Positions 24,085 through 38,011 of a DNA stretch of 64,000 bases are shown one piece after another; positions within the stretch are counted from its first letter, which is position 1; each line of letters opens with the position of its first letter. The notes below the pieces were generated by a model. It saw nothing but the letters and a program-made list of their open reading frames with translations, was not told the DNA's origin and searched no databases. A program made the position numbers and the translations under genes. The DNA is from Chrysomallon squamiferum. Its lineage: Eukaryota; Mollusca; Gastropoda; Neomphalida; Peltospiridae. Location of the stretch: the NCBI GenBank assembly GCA_012295275.1, contig CM022677.1:15598970-15662969 (forward strand), read 5' to 3'.

Positions 24085-24273
24085 TTACTTTCTGTTTCCT
24101 GACCATTCAGAAGATGTCAGTTTTATCAAGTGGAAATAGTTGATGGTAAGATACTGTTCACAGAATGTTTTGATGAGGTGTAGATTACATAAAGAATTAG
24201 CTATTCCTAACCCATCTTTCAAACATATCTGAAAAATAAATAAATAACAACGAGGCAATACATATTTAATAAC

Positions 24274-24322
<49 letters not shown>

Positions 24323-25739
24323 CTAACAAAAAGCCTGACCTAATAATAATAAAATACGAATTTGTCCATTATGAAACATAAAATTTAAAAACAACAAATC
24401 TGTCACTATTAACATTCATAAATTTAATGCTAAATTTTAAAGTTACCATCTGATATATTATTTTATTTACAAAAATTGTGCTACTAAACAAACCCATGAA
24501 ATTTGAGAGATTGCCGACAATTGAAACCATAGACAACAGCTACAGTACATCCATCTCCAGTGTATTTTAGTGTGTCTGTCATCACAGGAACAGTGACACT
24601 GTGTGAAAGCTGACAGTTCCATCTGGTAACAGGAAAGTTAAACATTTTAAAATACTCATAAAATATGATGCTTTTTCTTCTTTTGTTTTAACATATAGAA
24701 ATTTACCACAAAATAATCACATTTTTCAATTCTTTAACCTAAAAGATAACGGATTTGGTTTTTCGCCTAGCTTGTCCCTTTAATAAATAATGTTACCAAG
24801 TGTGAGAGAAGAATTTTCCACCTGTAAAATGTATCCAGACTGTTGATTCTGTCTGCCAAATAAACAAAATGCCTCAGTGTTACAGGTTCTTGTTTTACAG
24901 AATGATCTGGCAACACACGTCTAGTGGCAAAGTTCAAAGTTGCCAAAGTAAACAAGTCCCTTTTTTTCTTATAAAAGCCTGGAGATTCTTTTGTTAGGAG
25001 AGAATTGTGGAACCATCACTGTCCCCTAAACACACCTGGTAACTAGTTATTTATATATTTGCTGGTTTCATTGTATTAACCCATATGTGATTGATGTGAC
25101 AGATGACAATATTTCTATTTGATCTATCTTAGTCTTTACTACTGAATGTTCAACGTTAGTGCGAATACAGTTTTTAAAAGTGCTTGTGTTTGTTCTGTTC
25201 TAGTGTTATAATATATAGCATACTGATACTGACCACTAGAGCAAACCAACTCAGGTAGCACCTCCCTGAGACAGATACACATTTACAACTTAGGGGAATT
25301 CCCATGGCACCATGTAAAGCATTATAATGATAATGTTAATACTAATAATAACAATCATAATTAACAAAACAGCAAATAACTGATTATTATTACACTGTTT
25401 TATTGTTAATTAGAATTTTTCTCTAAGACATAAAATAAAATAAACTCACAATTCAGAATGTATGAGAATGGTTTCTGTAACAGCTGATTCATCCTTTTCC
25501 ATGATGTAAGTTACCTTTCTAGACAGCACCTCAGTAAAACTGAATTGACCTACAGAAAATATTTAATATCAGTAGTAAGTATAAAGTTTATTAATTTTAA
25601 TAAAAACATGATATATTTTTATCAATCTACATTTGTTCGACAAACACATTTTTCTGCTTATTATCATTTGTTCATATTTCAGTTATTTTTATTTATGGAT
25701 TAAATTAGCCAAGACACAGGTACACACACATACAGCCAA

Positions 25740-25794
<55 letters not shown>

Positions 25795-25799
25795 TATAC

Positions 25800-25832
<33 letters not shown>

Positions 25833-26106
25833 TCTCTCTCTCACACAGACATATATATATATATACACTCTCTCTCTCACACACACACATATATATATAT
25901 ACACACACTCTCTCTCTCTCTCATTGACTTTGCAGTAAAGTAATCATTATCTCTAGGTAAAGATTTAAAGCAACTAAGTAAACTTTAGTTTTGACAAAAC
26001 AGATTAGTTGTGTGTTATCACTAACAATAACAAGCTCAAAAGACAGGACAAAAATTTCAAACACGATTTGTAGAAATTCTAACTTTCAGTATACAATCTA
26101 GTGATT

Positions 26107-26154
<48 letters not shown>

Positions 26155-26253
26155 TAAAACATACCCTGGCACTGTTGAGAGATTTCTGAAAACATTCTAA
26201 CACAGACCTGACACATCTCTTGATACCAGACTGTTTGTAAGATGTTGCATCAT
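24085..26253 (-). CDS. Unidentified spliced gene, four 3' exons
   Basis: Exon candidates on the minus strand: 26,165-26,253 (TTTTCCAG to GTATGT; SYKQSGIKRCVRSVLECFQK), 25,450-25,549 (TTCTGTAG to GTGAGT; QFSFTEVLSRKVTYIMEKDE), 24,494-24,622 (GTTACCAG; WNCQLSHSVTVPVMTDTLKY) and 24,085-24,228 (TTTTTCAG to TAA; ICLKDGLGIANSLCNLHLIK, ending SSEWSGNRK). The second and third exons join in phase across a split Leu codon. The third can reach the last in phase with a weaker GTTTAG donor, giving KFHGF then ICLK. The first and second do not match in phase, so an exon between them was missed or the gene is damaged. A minus-strand AATAAA at 23,815-23,820 fits a 3' end. Cys-rich, no transmembrane segment. 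I do not recognise the family. Confidence 0.55.
24277..24320 (+). repeat. (AG)n microsatellite in last intron
   Basis: Twenty-two AG units in the intron before the last exon of the 24-26 kb gene. It is absent from the decayed copy near 14 kb. Confidence 0.9.
25742..25922 (+). repeat. Compound CT/AT/CA microsatellite
   Basis: (CT)23, (CA), (TA)14, then two further CTCTCT-CACACA-TATATA cycles. It lies in the intron between the first two exons of the 24-26 kb gene. Confidence 0.95.
26109..26151 (+). repeat. (CA)n microsatellite
   Basis: About 21 CA units, just 3' (in gene orientation) of the exon at 26,165-26,253. Confidence 0.95.
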
Positions 26254-26259
26254 CTGGAA

Positions 26260-27560
26260 AATAACATAATAATTATAAAATAATAATATTTTTTTTAACG
26301 CATTTTAATCATAGACGATGATAACAATTAATATCAATAATAACCTTAACAACAACAATAGTAGTAGTAATAGTAGTAATAATACATTAATAGTAAAAAT
26401 AGGAATAATAACACAACAATAACAGTAATAATAATTTACTATATACATTTTGAAAATGATTTTCATCAATTACTGATTATAATATTTGTTAATGAGAAAA
26501 AGAAGGAATGAATGTTTTATTCAACAACATGTATATAGCATCATATTTTTGCTTTTGTATTTAACACGTTTTATGAAGGAATGTGGTAACTATACTGTAG
26601 AAAAAAGTGTCATAACGGGAAATACTAATTTCTTCATTTTCAGAGCATTTATTTTTTCTATTTTTGATGAATAATTATAAGTTTTATATAAAGTCTGAAA
26701 TTTGAGGTAATTCAAACAAAATGACAATGCACATAATAATTAGAATATATATTTTGAAATATTTGAAATTTATAAAGAATTTTCTCCAAATGCTTTCTGC
26801 AAAATCCATGCCGGCGGTGAATTTAATTTGGCCTCGCAAACATCAAAAATAAATGTTAATAATGATATGAAGAAGAAAATGAAAAACAGTAATAATGATT
26901 TTAAAAATAATAATAATAAAAATTAAAGCTCGTAATAGTAGTAATAATAATAATAATAAAAAGAAGATGAAGAAAAAGAAAAACAACATTCCGTGGTAAG
27001 AATTTCAGCCAGGACGTGAAGTCTCTCTCTTTTAAAATTCGCGCGAATCTCCGAATCGGAGTCGCGCAAAATAAAACATCCGAATCCATTTGTATTTGCA
27101 TCATACATTTCAAAAATTCTATTAAACTGAATAATCAACAGTAAAACATTACCAAATTAAAAGCAAAAAAGTGTATTATCCATAGGAATCTGTGTATGTT
27201 CAAAACATCGTGGTTTATCGAGACTAGTCTGGCCTGAGACATAGCGGTGGTTGACCCTTTTCTATGAACCAAATTACCAAGAAACAGAACCGAAAGGAAC
27301 ATGTTTGTTTTACCGCATCTAAATTTTCGGAAGGCGAACTTCCTCGATCCCCATATGCAGAGACTTGTCCTAACCTTCCGTCAGTTGATCTTCCGCTATC
27401 TTTAATATCAACAATCATGATGTTGATGTATAACACAGATGTGGCTAAACACCTTCCAAACAATCAGAGGCTGAGAACTGCCACAGGATCAGTATACGTA
27501 CACTTCCCCTACAGAGTAATATTAGAAATTGTTATAATTCATATAATTTAAAAAAAAAAA
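26260..27560. other. AT-rich DNA plus a balanced-composition block, no firm gene
   Basis: AAT/AGT trinucleotides at 26,270-26,460 and 26,880-26,960. The block 27,220-27,480 is less AT-rich and open on both strands for about 80-95 codons, but it has no splice or domain evidence. It is followed by A13 (27,549-27,561), compatible with a short retroposed element. Confidence 0.4.
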
Positions 27561-27737
27561 AAATAGTCTTTGTGTGTTTTTAATTTTATTATGTATATAT
27601 TGATCAAAATCTGTTTTTGTTGTTTGTCAACCAGCAAAAGATAACCTCTATATATATATATATACACACACACACATTATTACACATCTTGTTCGAGTTT
27701 ATGAAAACAAACATTAAAAGCACTAGAATGAACACCA

Positions 27738-27738
<1 letters not shown>

Positions 27739-27791
<53 letters not shown>
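27739..27791 (+). repeat. (CT)n microsatellite
   Basis: About 26 CT units directly abutting the start of a dispersed repeat copy. The corresponding place in the right arm (29,418-29,453) has (GT)n. Confidence 0.95.
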
Positions 27792-27794
<3 letters not shown>

Positions 27795-28130
27795 TCAGTC
27801 TTTTTTGTCTATTGACAAACACGTAATACAGAGTTATTTCCCTTAGACCATTAATGCATATGCAATGTCGAGCTAAATTCGGTTTACTACATTTAGATGA
27901 AATCGGCTAATTCTATAAATGTTTTAGAGCAAAATATTCTAATACGATAAATTAAATTCAACAGTTAATAAAGAGCCAGTTTTCATTATTTGTTGCTTTA
28001 TCTGATTTATTATTATTACTTAATTAATTATTGAAAAATTCCTATTTCGCTTAAAACATTTAATTGTTATTTTATTTCTTTTTCGATTTGTCTCTTCAGT
28101 AAAAACAATGAATTTGTATACAACATATAC
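27790..28130 (-). repeat. Dispersed repeat family, partial copy
   Basis: Starting at ACTCAGTCTTTTTTGTCTAT, this matches 29,460-29,780 in the same orientation (and 9,850-9,530 reversed) through the TTTCCCTTAGACC block and the CTAATTCTGTATAATG-like block, with more divergence than the arm copies. Confidence 0.65.
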
Positions 28131-28471
28131 ACTATAAATCTCGAGCAGTCACGATCACTCTGGGTTTCTTCGTGTGATATCTTCTTTGGTTTTGTATAAT
28201 ATAAATAAGTGAACAGTTCTTATTTAAAACTGTCATTTTTTTTCAGTAGTAAACGTGGAATAAAAACTTATTTGTAGAAAACCCAACGTGTCACGCGAGT
28301 CTCAATTACGTCATTAGTTTTACACACTACGATGTAAAACAAGTTTCTAAGCCGGACACAATTTTGAATCCTTTTTTTAAAATAAAATAAACTATACAGG
28401 AAAAGGTGAAGATGTTGAAGTGAATATAAACTACTCTGCTGGATAAGCTTAATGTTTTTGTTTTCGTTTTC

Positions 28472-28589
<118 letters not shown>

Positions 28590-29415
28590 GAAAACGTGAG
28601 AAGAATGGTGAAAACGGAGATACACTTTACCTGAACAAGAAAACTTTGTGACATACTATATCATCGCTGCTTTATTATCAATGTTTTCTAGTGTTTATTA
28701 CTAAATTACTGAAGTTATTATTACAGCGACCACTGTACATATCTCTACAATTTGTGAGGTAGACAGGTAGACAGACGGACAGACAGAGAGAGAGAGAGAA
28801 ATAAAAAAGCCAAAACTGAACTGAGTAATTAATGTGACCAATAAAAGAAAAGATGTGAAAAGCGAGGTTAATGTGATATTATATTATAACGCTTATACAA
28901 ACATTTTCTTACAAGTTCATTTGCCTATCAAATATTACTTAACTTCATATGTAAACACCATCTCAGTTATATCAACTTAACAACATATCCTCTAAGGCAA
29001 ACAGGTATACCAAAATCTTTCTTTTCTCTCTGTGTGTATATGTTTGTGTGAGTGCGTGCGTGCGTGCGTGCGTGTGTGTGTGTCTATCTGTTGATAATTG
29101 TTTCTTTATAATGACAAGTCAATATCTGACATAACGACGTTAATGATAAAAACAACAATAATTGCAATAATACTACTTAAAATGATTTTAAAAAATTAAT
29201 AATAATAAAGAAAAAATACTCAAACAAGGGAAAAAGAAAAGATTAAGAAAGGAAATAAAATGTTATTTCAGGGATATTTTTATTATAAAGAAACAGTTAC
29301 ATTAAACAGAAACAAAAATAATAATATGTAGGTTTAAATAAAATCATTTTAGTGAAGTTAGTAAATTCAGTGAATGAAACACATTCAGGAGACTTAAGAT
29401 GCCACTAGTAATCGT

Positions 29416-29417
<2 letters not shown>

Positions 29418-29453
<36 letters not shown>
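29418..29453 (+). repeat. (GT)n microsatellite
   Basis: About 18 GT units in the right arm, next to the conserved ACTCAGTCTTTTTTGTAT block. Confidence 0.95.
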
Positions 29454-29454
<1 letters not shown>

Positions 29455-32400
29455 GTTCGACACTCAGTCTTTTTTGTATATTTACCAAAATAGTGTTAAA
29501 TAGAGTTCTTTCCCTTAGACCGGGAACTGCTGAAATAGATTATTCCTCGCATATGTGAGGTGACGGTAAATTAGAGTTGCTGCTTTAAGATGAAAAGAAC
29601 TAATTCTGTATAATGTTTTGTAGCAGACAGAACCAGCTTATTAACATTCCCTGAGTTTTCTTTGTCTTTTAAATAACCAGTTTCCTATATTTTTTATTTA
29701 TTTAATGTTATTATTATGTATTGAATTATTGTACAATGCCTATTTCATTTAATGTTTTTCATTCAGTTTTATTTATTTTGGTTGAAAAAGTAAGAAAGAC
29801 GCAAGAGATCACGGCTTGGTTATATGAATAACCATCCTTATCAGTTAAATCATAGAAGGTTCAGAAAAGAGACGTAAAATAATTGAATTTGGAAGTTTAA
29901 AAACTTCCGAGAGCTCACGGAAACTGCCGATCGAAATGCAATATGGCAACATCGAACGCCGATCAGTGTTTATGCACTTTTAAACATGTAGTCCTTTATA
30001 ATGCAGTCAATTTTATTTGGATTATGAAAAGTAATTTGTGGAAGTATGTCAAATAACCAATGCCTCTGATACATAGATGTCTACTACTGAGAAGTAATTG
30101 TTGTAAAGGTTGGAACATTTTTTTGTTGTTGTTTTAGTTTGTACCGTTGACGTAATGTACCATCTTGTATCGATTTCGTATTATGCATTTTTTCAGATAT
30201 TATTAGACGTCACCAGCGAAAAAAAAAAAAAAATTTAATAAATAAATACAAAAAAAAAAAAATACAAAAAAAATAAATAAAGAAATAAAGAAAAGAAAAA
30301 TATTAGAATAAAATTAAATAACTGAAATAAAATTTTAAAAAAAGAAAAATTTTAACTGACGCTGGTGGATTAATATTCTCTTTAGGTACCATAATGTGGA
30401 CACGTTACACTTTTAAAACTCCATAGCAGACAGCTCTGAGTACGTAGTTGTAAAACGACACTTGAAACCATTATAAATTTTTATTTTAATATTTATTTCC
30501 ATTTTCACTGCATTAGAGATGGTATTTACATGTATTAATTTTTCACTCTATTTCGTTAAAACAAGAAGCATTCAACTTCTGAAACATGTACTATCATGTA
30601 TGCAAACAATGAGTTTCCAATTTTATTTTATTTTAAATCTTAATTATGGACGGGAACTTTGTAACATAATTTTTTTTGTAAACTGTTTGAAATCCTTATA
30701 TCGTAAGTGATTTATCTCAAACAATCAATAAACTAATAAATGACAGAACTTATCATTTAGTTAAATAACGTATATACGTATATGTGTGTGTGTGACTAAT
30801 TTTGAGATAGAGTGAGATAGATTGATAGATAAATAGTTAGATAGATGGATTGCTAGATGATGCATAGAGAGATAGGTAGACAATAATTATAGATAGATGG
30901 TCAAACTGATGTGTATATGTATGAGTCTTTATAAATATGATCATAATTATGTGTTTGTATGTTAACGAGAATGGGTATATAAATGTGGGTGAAAGTGTGC
31001 TTTTTGTGGACTTTTGAGATAGTCAGATGACTGATAGAGAGATAAGTGAATGAATTTGGGTTTATATATGTATATGTGTGTTAGAGAGGATAGACGCAGA
31101 TAGATGGATATTTACAAACTACTATAATGAGTATATGTCTATGAATATATTGTTATGTATTTAGAGGATTGGTATATAAATGAATGTGTAAATGAGAGTA
31201 TGTTTATATTTGAGTATGTATGTTAAAAAGAAAGGCTAGATATAGATAGATAGATCTACTGAGAGAGAGAGACTGATATGTAGGTGTGGTTACATGTGTT
31301 TGTGTGTTATAGAGAGAGAACAGGTATTGACCTCTGTATGAAACTGAGAAGTATGCCCTGTATGATTTTTCAGTGAATGAGATAGATTAATAGATACAGA
31401 GATAGAGATAGATATAAAGATAGTTATATATAGAGATAGATAGATAAGTTTGAAAGATGAAAGGCAGATATGTGAGATAGGTGCGTGTATATATAGATAT
31501 ATATATATATATTTATATAAAGTATATATTTATTAAACAGAAAATGATGGTCAATAAATAAGTGTGAACAAGATTATGTTTATACTGTTTATTTATTTTA
31601 GATAGATTAGATATAGATTTGTGGGTGGATTTACTTACAGACAGGTATGTGTATAGGTGTAAGTATATACTGAATAGAGTTTATACTGAGTAACTATTTT
31701 TGGGAGGGTTAGAGAGAGGTGATGTGTGAATGAGAATGTGTTTATGTGTATATATATATATTTGTTAGGTAAGCTATGTCTGCAAATGTGAAAGCTGGAG
31801 TGCATATGTAAGAAAGAGTGAGTATTTCTCTTTGTGAGCAAGATAGAGAATACGTGCATGTTCAAAAAGAAGTGTTCTTTGTATAATACACCCATTCTTT
31901 CTAAAAATATACAATTTTTTCCCACAGTTTCTTGCTCAAATACTCGAATCAGATATACATATATATATATATATATATATCTATATACCAGCCTACCTAA
32001 AAGTCTCTATATTTCTGTTGGCTCTTCAATTTTCTAACCTGATTCTACTGTTAGCATAGTTAAAACAACAACAACACACACATATCTGTAATTTCACGTA
32101 TTTTCTGCTTAATTTAGTTTTGTTCTGGAGTGTTGTTTATTAAAGAAACAAAATTTCACCTGTAACGTGAAATAATAATAATAATAATAATAAATAATAA
32201 TAATAAAGATGATGATGATGATGATGATGATGATAACAATAAGAAGAAGAAAATGAAAAGTAATAATAACAAACATGAAAGACAATAACAAATGCATACA
32301 GAACAATATTGATCAAGAAACGGGTATACAATCATCTACACACAACAAAACACACACACACACACACTCATACACATGCAGATATATTTTTTGACTTTGT

Positions 32401-33518
32401 CACAGTGTTGCAGTGTGGACTTTGAAATACTCAGTCTTTGCTGTATCTCACATTGACACATAACATCTTCAGACATTTGTCCAATGTGTCAAATTTTCAG
32501 AGCAGAAAAACAACAACACTGGAAATCTTTGTAACTGTATAAGTACTTTAATCCTAGGATTAAATTAATTTCCTATTTGAGAATCCATTTTCCCACTGGA
32601 ATCTAGGACAGCATTTGCCAGATTAAACACTGTTTTAAAAATATTTTCATGTTATTACTGAATTTTTTTTATTATTCTTAATAATTTAATTCTGTTTTTC
32701 AGCTGTAGTAACACAAAAGTCAGGCAGCTGAAATTCTTGATTCTCTGGACTGCCTCTGAAATCCTGGTGATCTTCTCAAAGAGATCATTAAAAATGGAAA
32801 TGTGAGTGGTTTACAAAAATGTTGTCTTGGTGTTTCTAAGTCTGCATTATAGGTAGCTGTGATCCCATCCTCATTACATCTCAATAGTTATGTTTTTCTT
32901 TGTTTGTTTTGGGTGTTTTTTAATTCACTTTAGTCTTTTTTCTTTTGGATGACGTGAAACTAATGTAGTAATTGAGACTCGTTTCCAACTCGCATATGGC
33001 TTTGCGTCTGCTAAAAACACAAAACAAAACAACATTTTAATCTATTGAACAAGAACAGATAATTTTGAATTCACAGATAAGAAATATTCACTTATTAATA
33101 TGTTTATGACATCAAGGCTGACATCAAACACAGTAACGATACGGAACTCTCTGGTATGGAACTAGGCAAGTCTTAGATTGTAATGTTTATATCAGTTTTC
33201 ATTTTCTTAAATAACAGAAATTATACTAAATAAGAATTTTAAAAATATATATTGTTTTGTTATTTATTTATTTATTATTAACACTGAACAGTCTATGCAT
33301 TTTTCATTATCAGTAATAGAAAATATAAAAATATTGATTTTGTTTCACAAAGACAAGGAAAACAAATTTTTAAAAAAATGTTTGATGTATCAGAAGCATG
33401 AAGAAGATGCATTTTCCACAGAAAACATGAAACATATAAAATAAACCCATATTTTATAATCAACAGTGAAACAGTAAATTAAGTAAAATATTCATTTTTC
33501 ACAGTGACATATGCTTTA

Positions 33519-33554
<36 letters not shown>

Positions 33555-34767
33555 TGTGTTTTTTTTATATTGTTCTTGCTTCTTTTTCAAATATTTTGGA
33601 AGCAGCACATTAAATTTCAGGTTTTACTTTATAAAGAACTCAGTGCATAATGAGACGTGAACATTAATGGGTTTTTTTTTTTTTATTAAAAAGGAAGAAG
33701 TGAGAAGACCTGAAATTAAGGAGGTGTATTATTATCTACACACAGATTGATACTGAAAAGAAGAGGTGTAAAGGTTAAACCAACTTTTATTGGACTCATT
33801 AGGACAAAACCCTGATTGCTGTGGGTGGTATGCTAAACATTTCAACCATTAGGGCAAATGACTAGTTTGACATATTGACTGTAACATATAGACATTAAAT
33901 TCACAGCCACTCTTAATTTATCTGCTATTAATATTCTCCATAGGATTTTTCTCTTTTTTGTCACTATTTGTAATTCTTTTTTTTTTTTTTTATTATTATT
34001 ATTGACATTGTATATCAATAAGCTGTAAAGTTTAGAATAATAAAGAATTGAATTGAACCACTAATGATGTTGCAAAGCATTAAACCTGCTTGACTGATTG
34101 TCTGAATTACTATCAGGCAGATGTCAAACAATGCCATGGAAAATCCAGTCATTTGGCCTAATTCCTTGACATTTTACTCATTAGGCCTAATTTCTGATGG
34201 TTTTTGTGTTAGGCTAAATGACTAGTTTGACATATTGACTGTAACATATATGCATGTGTAAGAATGTTTTATTCTATATTTTTAGTTCTAGACATATATT
34301 TAAGTGTGTTTATAGATGGAAAGACATACAGAAAAATAGATATGTAATGTAGTTATACAGACATTGATGTGTAGGTAAGTAGTGAGATGCATTGATCATA
34401 CATGGATGATTACTGATGGTTTCTTAAGACTTATTTCAAACTGATAAATTATGCAAATAAATTTGACATGAAAGCAGCGATATCCTTTGATCAGACATGT
34501 TATTTTTACATTTCTTTGAGAAAGATGGCAAAATCAAAATGCAACATCTTGAAATGGATATTACTATTTAAGTGAAAACAGTTTAAATTCTTATTTAATA
34601 AAATACCAAAATATATTTTATATGAAAATAGCTGTCACCTTAATTATTTTTTATTTTCCCCTTTTCTACTAATATTAATACTATGTTAGTAATAATAATT
34701 ATTATTATTATGATTATGATTATTATTCTAATTATTATTGTGATTGCTTATTTGTCATTTTGTTTAC

Positions 34768-34971
34768 TTTTTGTCTTCTCTCTTATTTTCAGAAATGTGC
34801 TTGATTCTGTTTTCTTCACCTCTGCTGTTGTTGCTGTAGTTGTTTCATCACCACTTTCTGCTGCTGTTCTCTTTAAGCTAGTTTCTGACTGAACTGTGTT
34901 TTCACTGACTGTGTTACTGCTGTTTTCTGCTTCTATCACTGGCACATACTCTACCTCCATCATCTTTTTAC
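34768..34971 (-). CDS. Exon-like segment, mirror copy of 1,091-1,550
   Basis: Bounded on the minus strand by TTTGTAG and GTAAAC, it reads KKMMEVEYVPVIEAENSSNT, then SENTVQSETSLKRTAAESGD, then a Thr-rich stretch and STFLKIREKTKSK, and stays open through the donor. It contains a single ENSSNTVS unit, so it is probably closer to the ancestral form than the expanded left copy. Conservation of both splice-like borders and of the frame between arms is the main evidence for coding. Disordered, Ser/Thr/Glu-rich; family unknown. Confidence 0.45.
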
Positions 34972-34999
34972 CTACAAACAAGTGATATTTTTATATACC

Positions 35000-36130
35000 T
35001 CTTATCTCTTTATAGCACTGTGAATCATTTTGTTTCTACATAATTATCTTTGCATGATGTGTAAGAGTTAGTTTTTATGGTGATGTCATATATATATTTA
35101 TGTAATTGAATGTATGGTTCTGTGTATGTGTGTATTTATATGTGTGTGAGTGTGTGTGTGTGTGTCTCGTATTAAATTTGTAGGTTGTGTGTGTGAATTT
35201 GTCTGTATTTGTATAGTGAGTGTGTGTCTATATATGTGCAAGTCTGAGTTTCTGTGTGTATGTGCTTCTGTGTGAGTGTGTATGTATCTGTGTTTGTATG
35301 GATTTTTTTATAGGTATGCCTATGTGTGCATGTGTATGCACATATGTGTGTATTAGTTTATGATGAATTATGAGTTTTTTTTTAATTGTGTATGTTAATG
35401 GAATATGTTTATTTTTCTATTTTAATGTGAGTGTTTGATTTTAAATTAGTAAATAATTATTTAAAAAAATAAAAAAAAATTTAAAATAATTAAATATAGC
35501 TAGGTATTTTATTCAATTTCTGTTGCTATTTATTTTCAGATTTGTTTTTGTTTTTGGTGTTCAGATAATGTTTTCTGAACTAATAATTTATTTGGCATTG
35601 ATTACACCAACATACACAGTAATACAAACACATGTATTCATACACACATACTTAGATATAAGTACACATAATCCATACTTATACATACATACACTAATAC
35701 AGACACATACATACATCTACACATATATACAAACATTCTAAAACATACACATATACACACATTCAGAAACATATTCATGATCACTAGATAATTTGTGATC
35801 ACTAAATAAACAAATTCACACAAACAACACACACAAAATACAAACACACAGATACCCAAATACATTCATACTCTTACACACATATTCACACATACATCCA
35901 GACATACAAACATACAATACTTACACAGACACATATACATGCAAACATGCAGAAATACATACCTAGTCATGCACACATAATAAGCACACAGATACATGCA
36001 GATACAGACTTCCACACATACAAACACTCACAGATACACATGCACACATACATATAAAAATACATACACTCAAATACACATGTATACAGACTTACACAAG
36101 TACATACACACTCACACACACATTGAAATA
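35000..36130. other. GT-rich then CA-rich low-complexity DNA
   Basis: Mirror of 1-1,080. No gene. Confidence 0.7.
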
Positions 36131-37590
36131 TAGATAGATACTCTTATCACTGGCCCATAAACCAAAGAATGAAGAAATGTTTTTTCAGCTGTTTTATTTT
36201 AAGAGACAGATTACTGTTGTATATGTATATCATGTAGCATTACAAATCCTCAGTGCTTTATCTGTGAATGAATTTCAATTATAGCCAGTGTACAGTGTGA
36301 CTTAACAGAAACAGAAGAGTTAGCTTTTCTCTGAGATTGTAAGAATTGTCATTATTATTTACCACTGAGTAGCATGATGTATCACAGTGTTTTCAATACT
36401 GCAGCCACTAACATGTTGCTGATTATGTAAGGTTTTGTTTATAATATAGAGTGGTCTTGATAGGTTAGTTATTAAAATATTAGTAGCTTAAAGTTCTGAT
36501 GTGTTTACACAAAATACAGAACATGTAGATGATTGATACAAAGCATGACAAATACTTAGACTTTTTAACGTTATTTTTATTTATTTATATTATTTCTTAA
36601 TTATTTTTATATTTTTCTAAAAAAATGTTTTAAAGTATATAATCTGCAAAATGCCATTTTTTTTTTTTTTACGAACCTGAATGTAGAAACCAGTTATTTA
36701 TCAAGTGTGTGTGAACAGATAATTATAATAAAAGTGAGAGTTAGTAAATGATAATTACAATAATAGTAAGTAGCCTGTAGATGATAATTACAATAATAGT
36801 AAGTAGCCTGGAGATGATAATTATGATAATAATGAGCAGAGCTGTATCAATTATTTTCATTTTTCTCTGACATAATTTCCTGTTCTAACCACACCTAAAC
36901 TGTGATATATTAAAACAAACATAAAAGATAGGAAAAACACAACAATTTTATTTTATTTACAAGTGATTAGAAATGTGTTTCTTTTTGTCTTTTCCTTTTT
37001 TTCTTTTTTAATATTTTTGGGGGGTTTTGTTTTTAAAGCCATACTATGACATTTTTTGTTAAACACTGTATGTATATTGTAAATGAGAAAAAAGGGAAAA
37101 AAAGAAAAAACAACTATAACTAATTTTTAAAACTATAAAAATAAATAAATAAATAAATAAATACTTTTTTCTATAACATATGCATCACAAATATACCATG
37201 AGCCAATGTATGTTTGTGTGAGTGTTTATGTGTTTGAGTGTATATGTGGGTATTTTTTCGATGCACGTGGGTATGTATGCAGGCATGTGTTTATAGTGTG
37301 TATGTATGTATATCTATACATACATACAAATAATGAAAGAATATGTTTAGTAATGGCTTTTTATTCAGTTTAAACTGATAAGTGGTACAGAATGTATGTT
37401 ACGTTAAGATACAACAACAAAAAAAATCTAATTAACTAAAGAAATAAAGCAATAAATAAATGAATAAATAAATAATATTGCATTTATAAATAGATAATAA
37501 ATAATGAAATTAATGCTCCCGAGAAATAAAATTGTAGCCAACAGAGGAAAAGTAAAAAGAAATATAACACACTTAGTAATTTTACAGAGA
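36131..37590. other. AT-rich DNA with a 33-bp triplicated motif, no gene
   Basis: At 36,720-36,840 a unit of about 33 bp (GATAATTACAATAATAGTAA plus GTAGCCTG) is repeated about three times. The rest is AT-rich, with AAATAAATAAAT runs and a GTATGT-rich patch at 37,200-37,330. Confidence 0.6.
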
Positions 37591-37596
37591 GTAAAT

Positions 37597-37860
37597 TCAG
37601 TATTCTATTGTAGAAGAACGTAAGGAAAGCAGACTGACAGACAAATCAAATGTTTGTTTTGTTCTAATACAATAAATCTGTGAGAATATTGCACAGCTCT
37701 TTGTTCTTTCTGAGAAGCTCGTAGTAGCGTTTTGGCGGCTTCGACACTTGACACATGGACAACACCAAGACAACCACTTCATTTTTTCTACTTTTTGTTC
37801 ACTTTATAAACACAACAGCAGCTGACTTTTGTTGCTAATTGTCTAGTTGCTAATGACGTA
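37597..37860 (-). CDS. Possible small gene or first exon with promoter-like upstream
   Basis: On the minus strand a short frame begins MCQVSKPPKRYYELLRKNKE and ends about ten residues later (LCNILTDLLY, stop); an overlapping frame starts MKWLSWCCPCVKCRSRQNAT. The region is richer in CpG than its surroundings. Upstream on the same strand are an ATTGG (inverted CCAAT) box near 37,880 and a TTACGTCA-type half CRE near 37,855. The helix-prone KPPKRYYELLRKNKEL stretch looks like real protein, but no family or downstream exon is recognised. Confidence 0.3.
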
Positions 37861-38011
37861 ATAATATTCAAATTGACCAATCAGCTTCAACTTTCTGACA
37901 TCGAAGTGTTAAATATAGATAAGCTCATCATTAAAATTATTAAAGTTATCAATTTCAGATGTTTTTGTATCTTTGGCCTTCAACAGTGTAAAAGCTTGAA
38001 ACTGAATTCAA

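Larger units (their letters stand above)
28640..36130 (-). repeat. Right arm of the large inverted duplication
   Basis: Reverse-complement partner of 1-10,860. It is about 3.3 kb shorter, mainly because it lacks the counterpart of 7,080-8,970, the 27-bp minisatellite near 2,611-2,735 and most of the 24-bp minisatellite units. At the inner end both arms run into a TTA/AAT microsatellite (10,985-11,060 on the left, 28,475-28,589 on the right), after which I see no further similarity. Confidence 0.85.

Noticed and set aside
27224-27551. Overlapping open frames of 79-95 codons in a balanced-composition block
   Set aside because: No splice borders, domain or mirror conservation. A GGGGATCGAGGAAG stretch hints at a SINE box B but no box A at the right distance was found.
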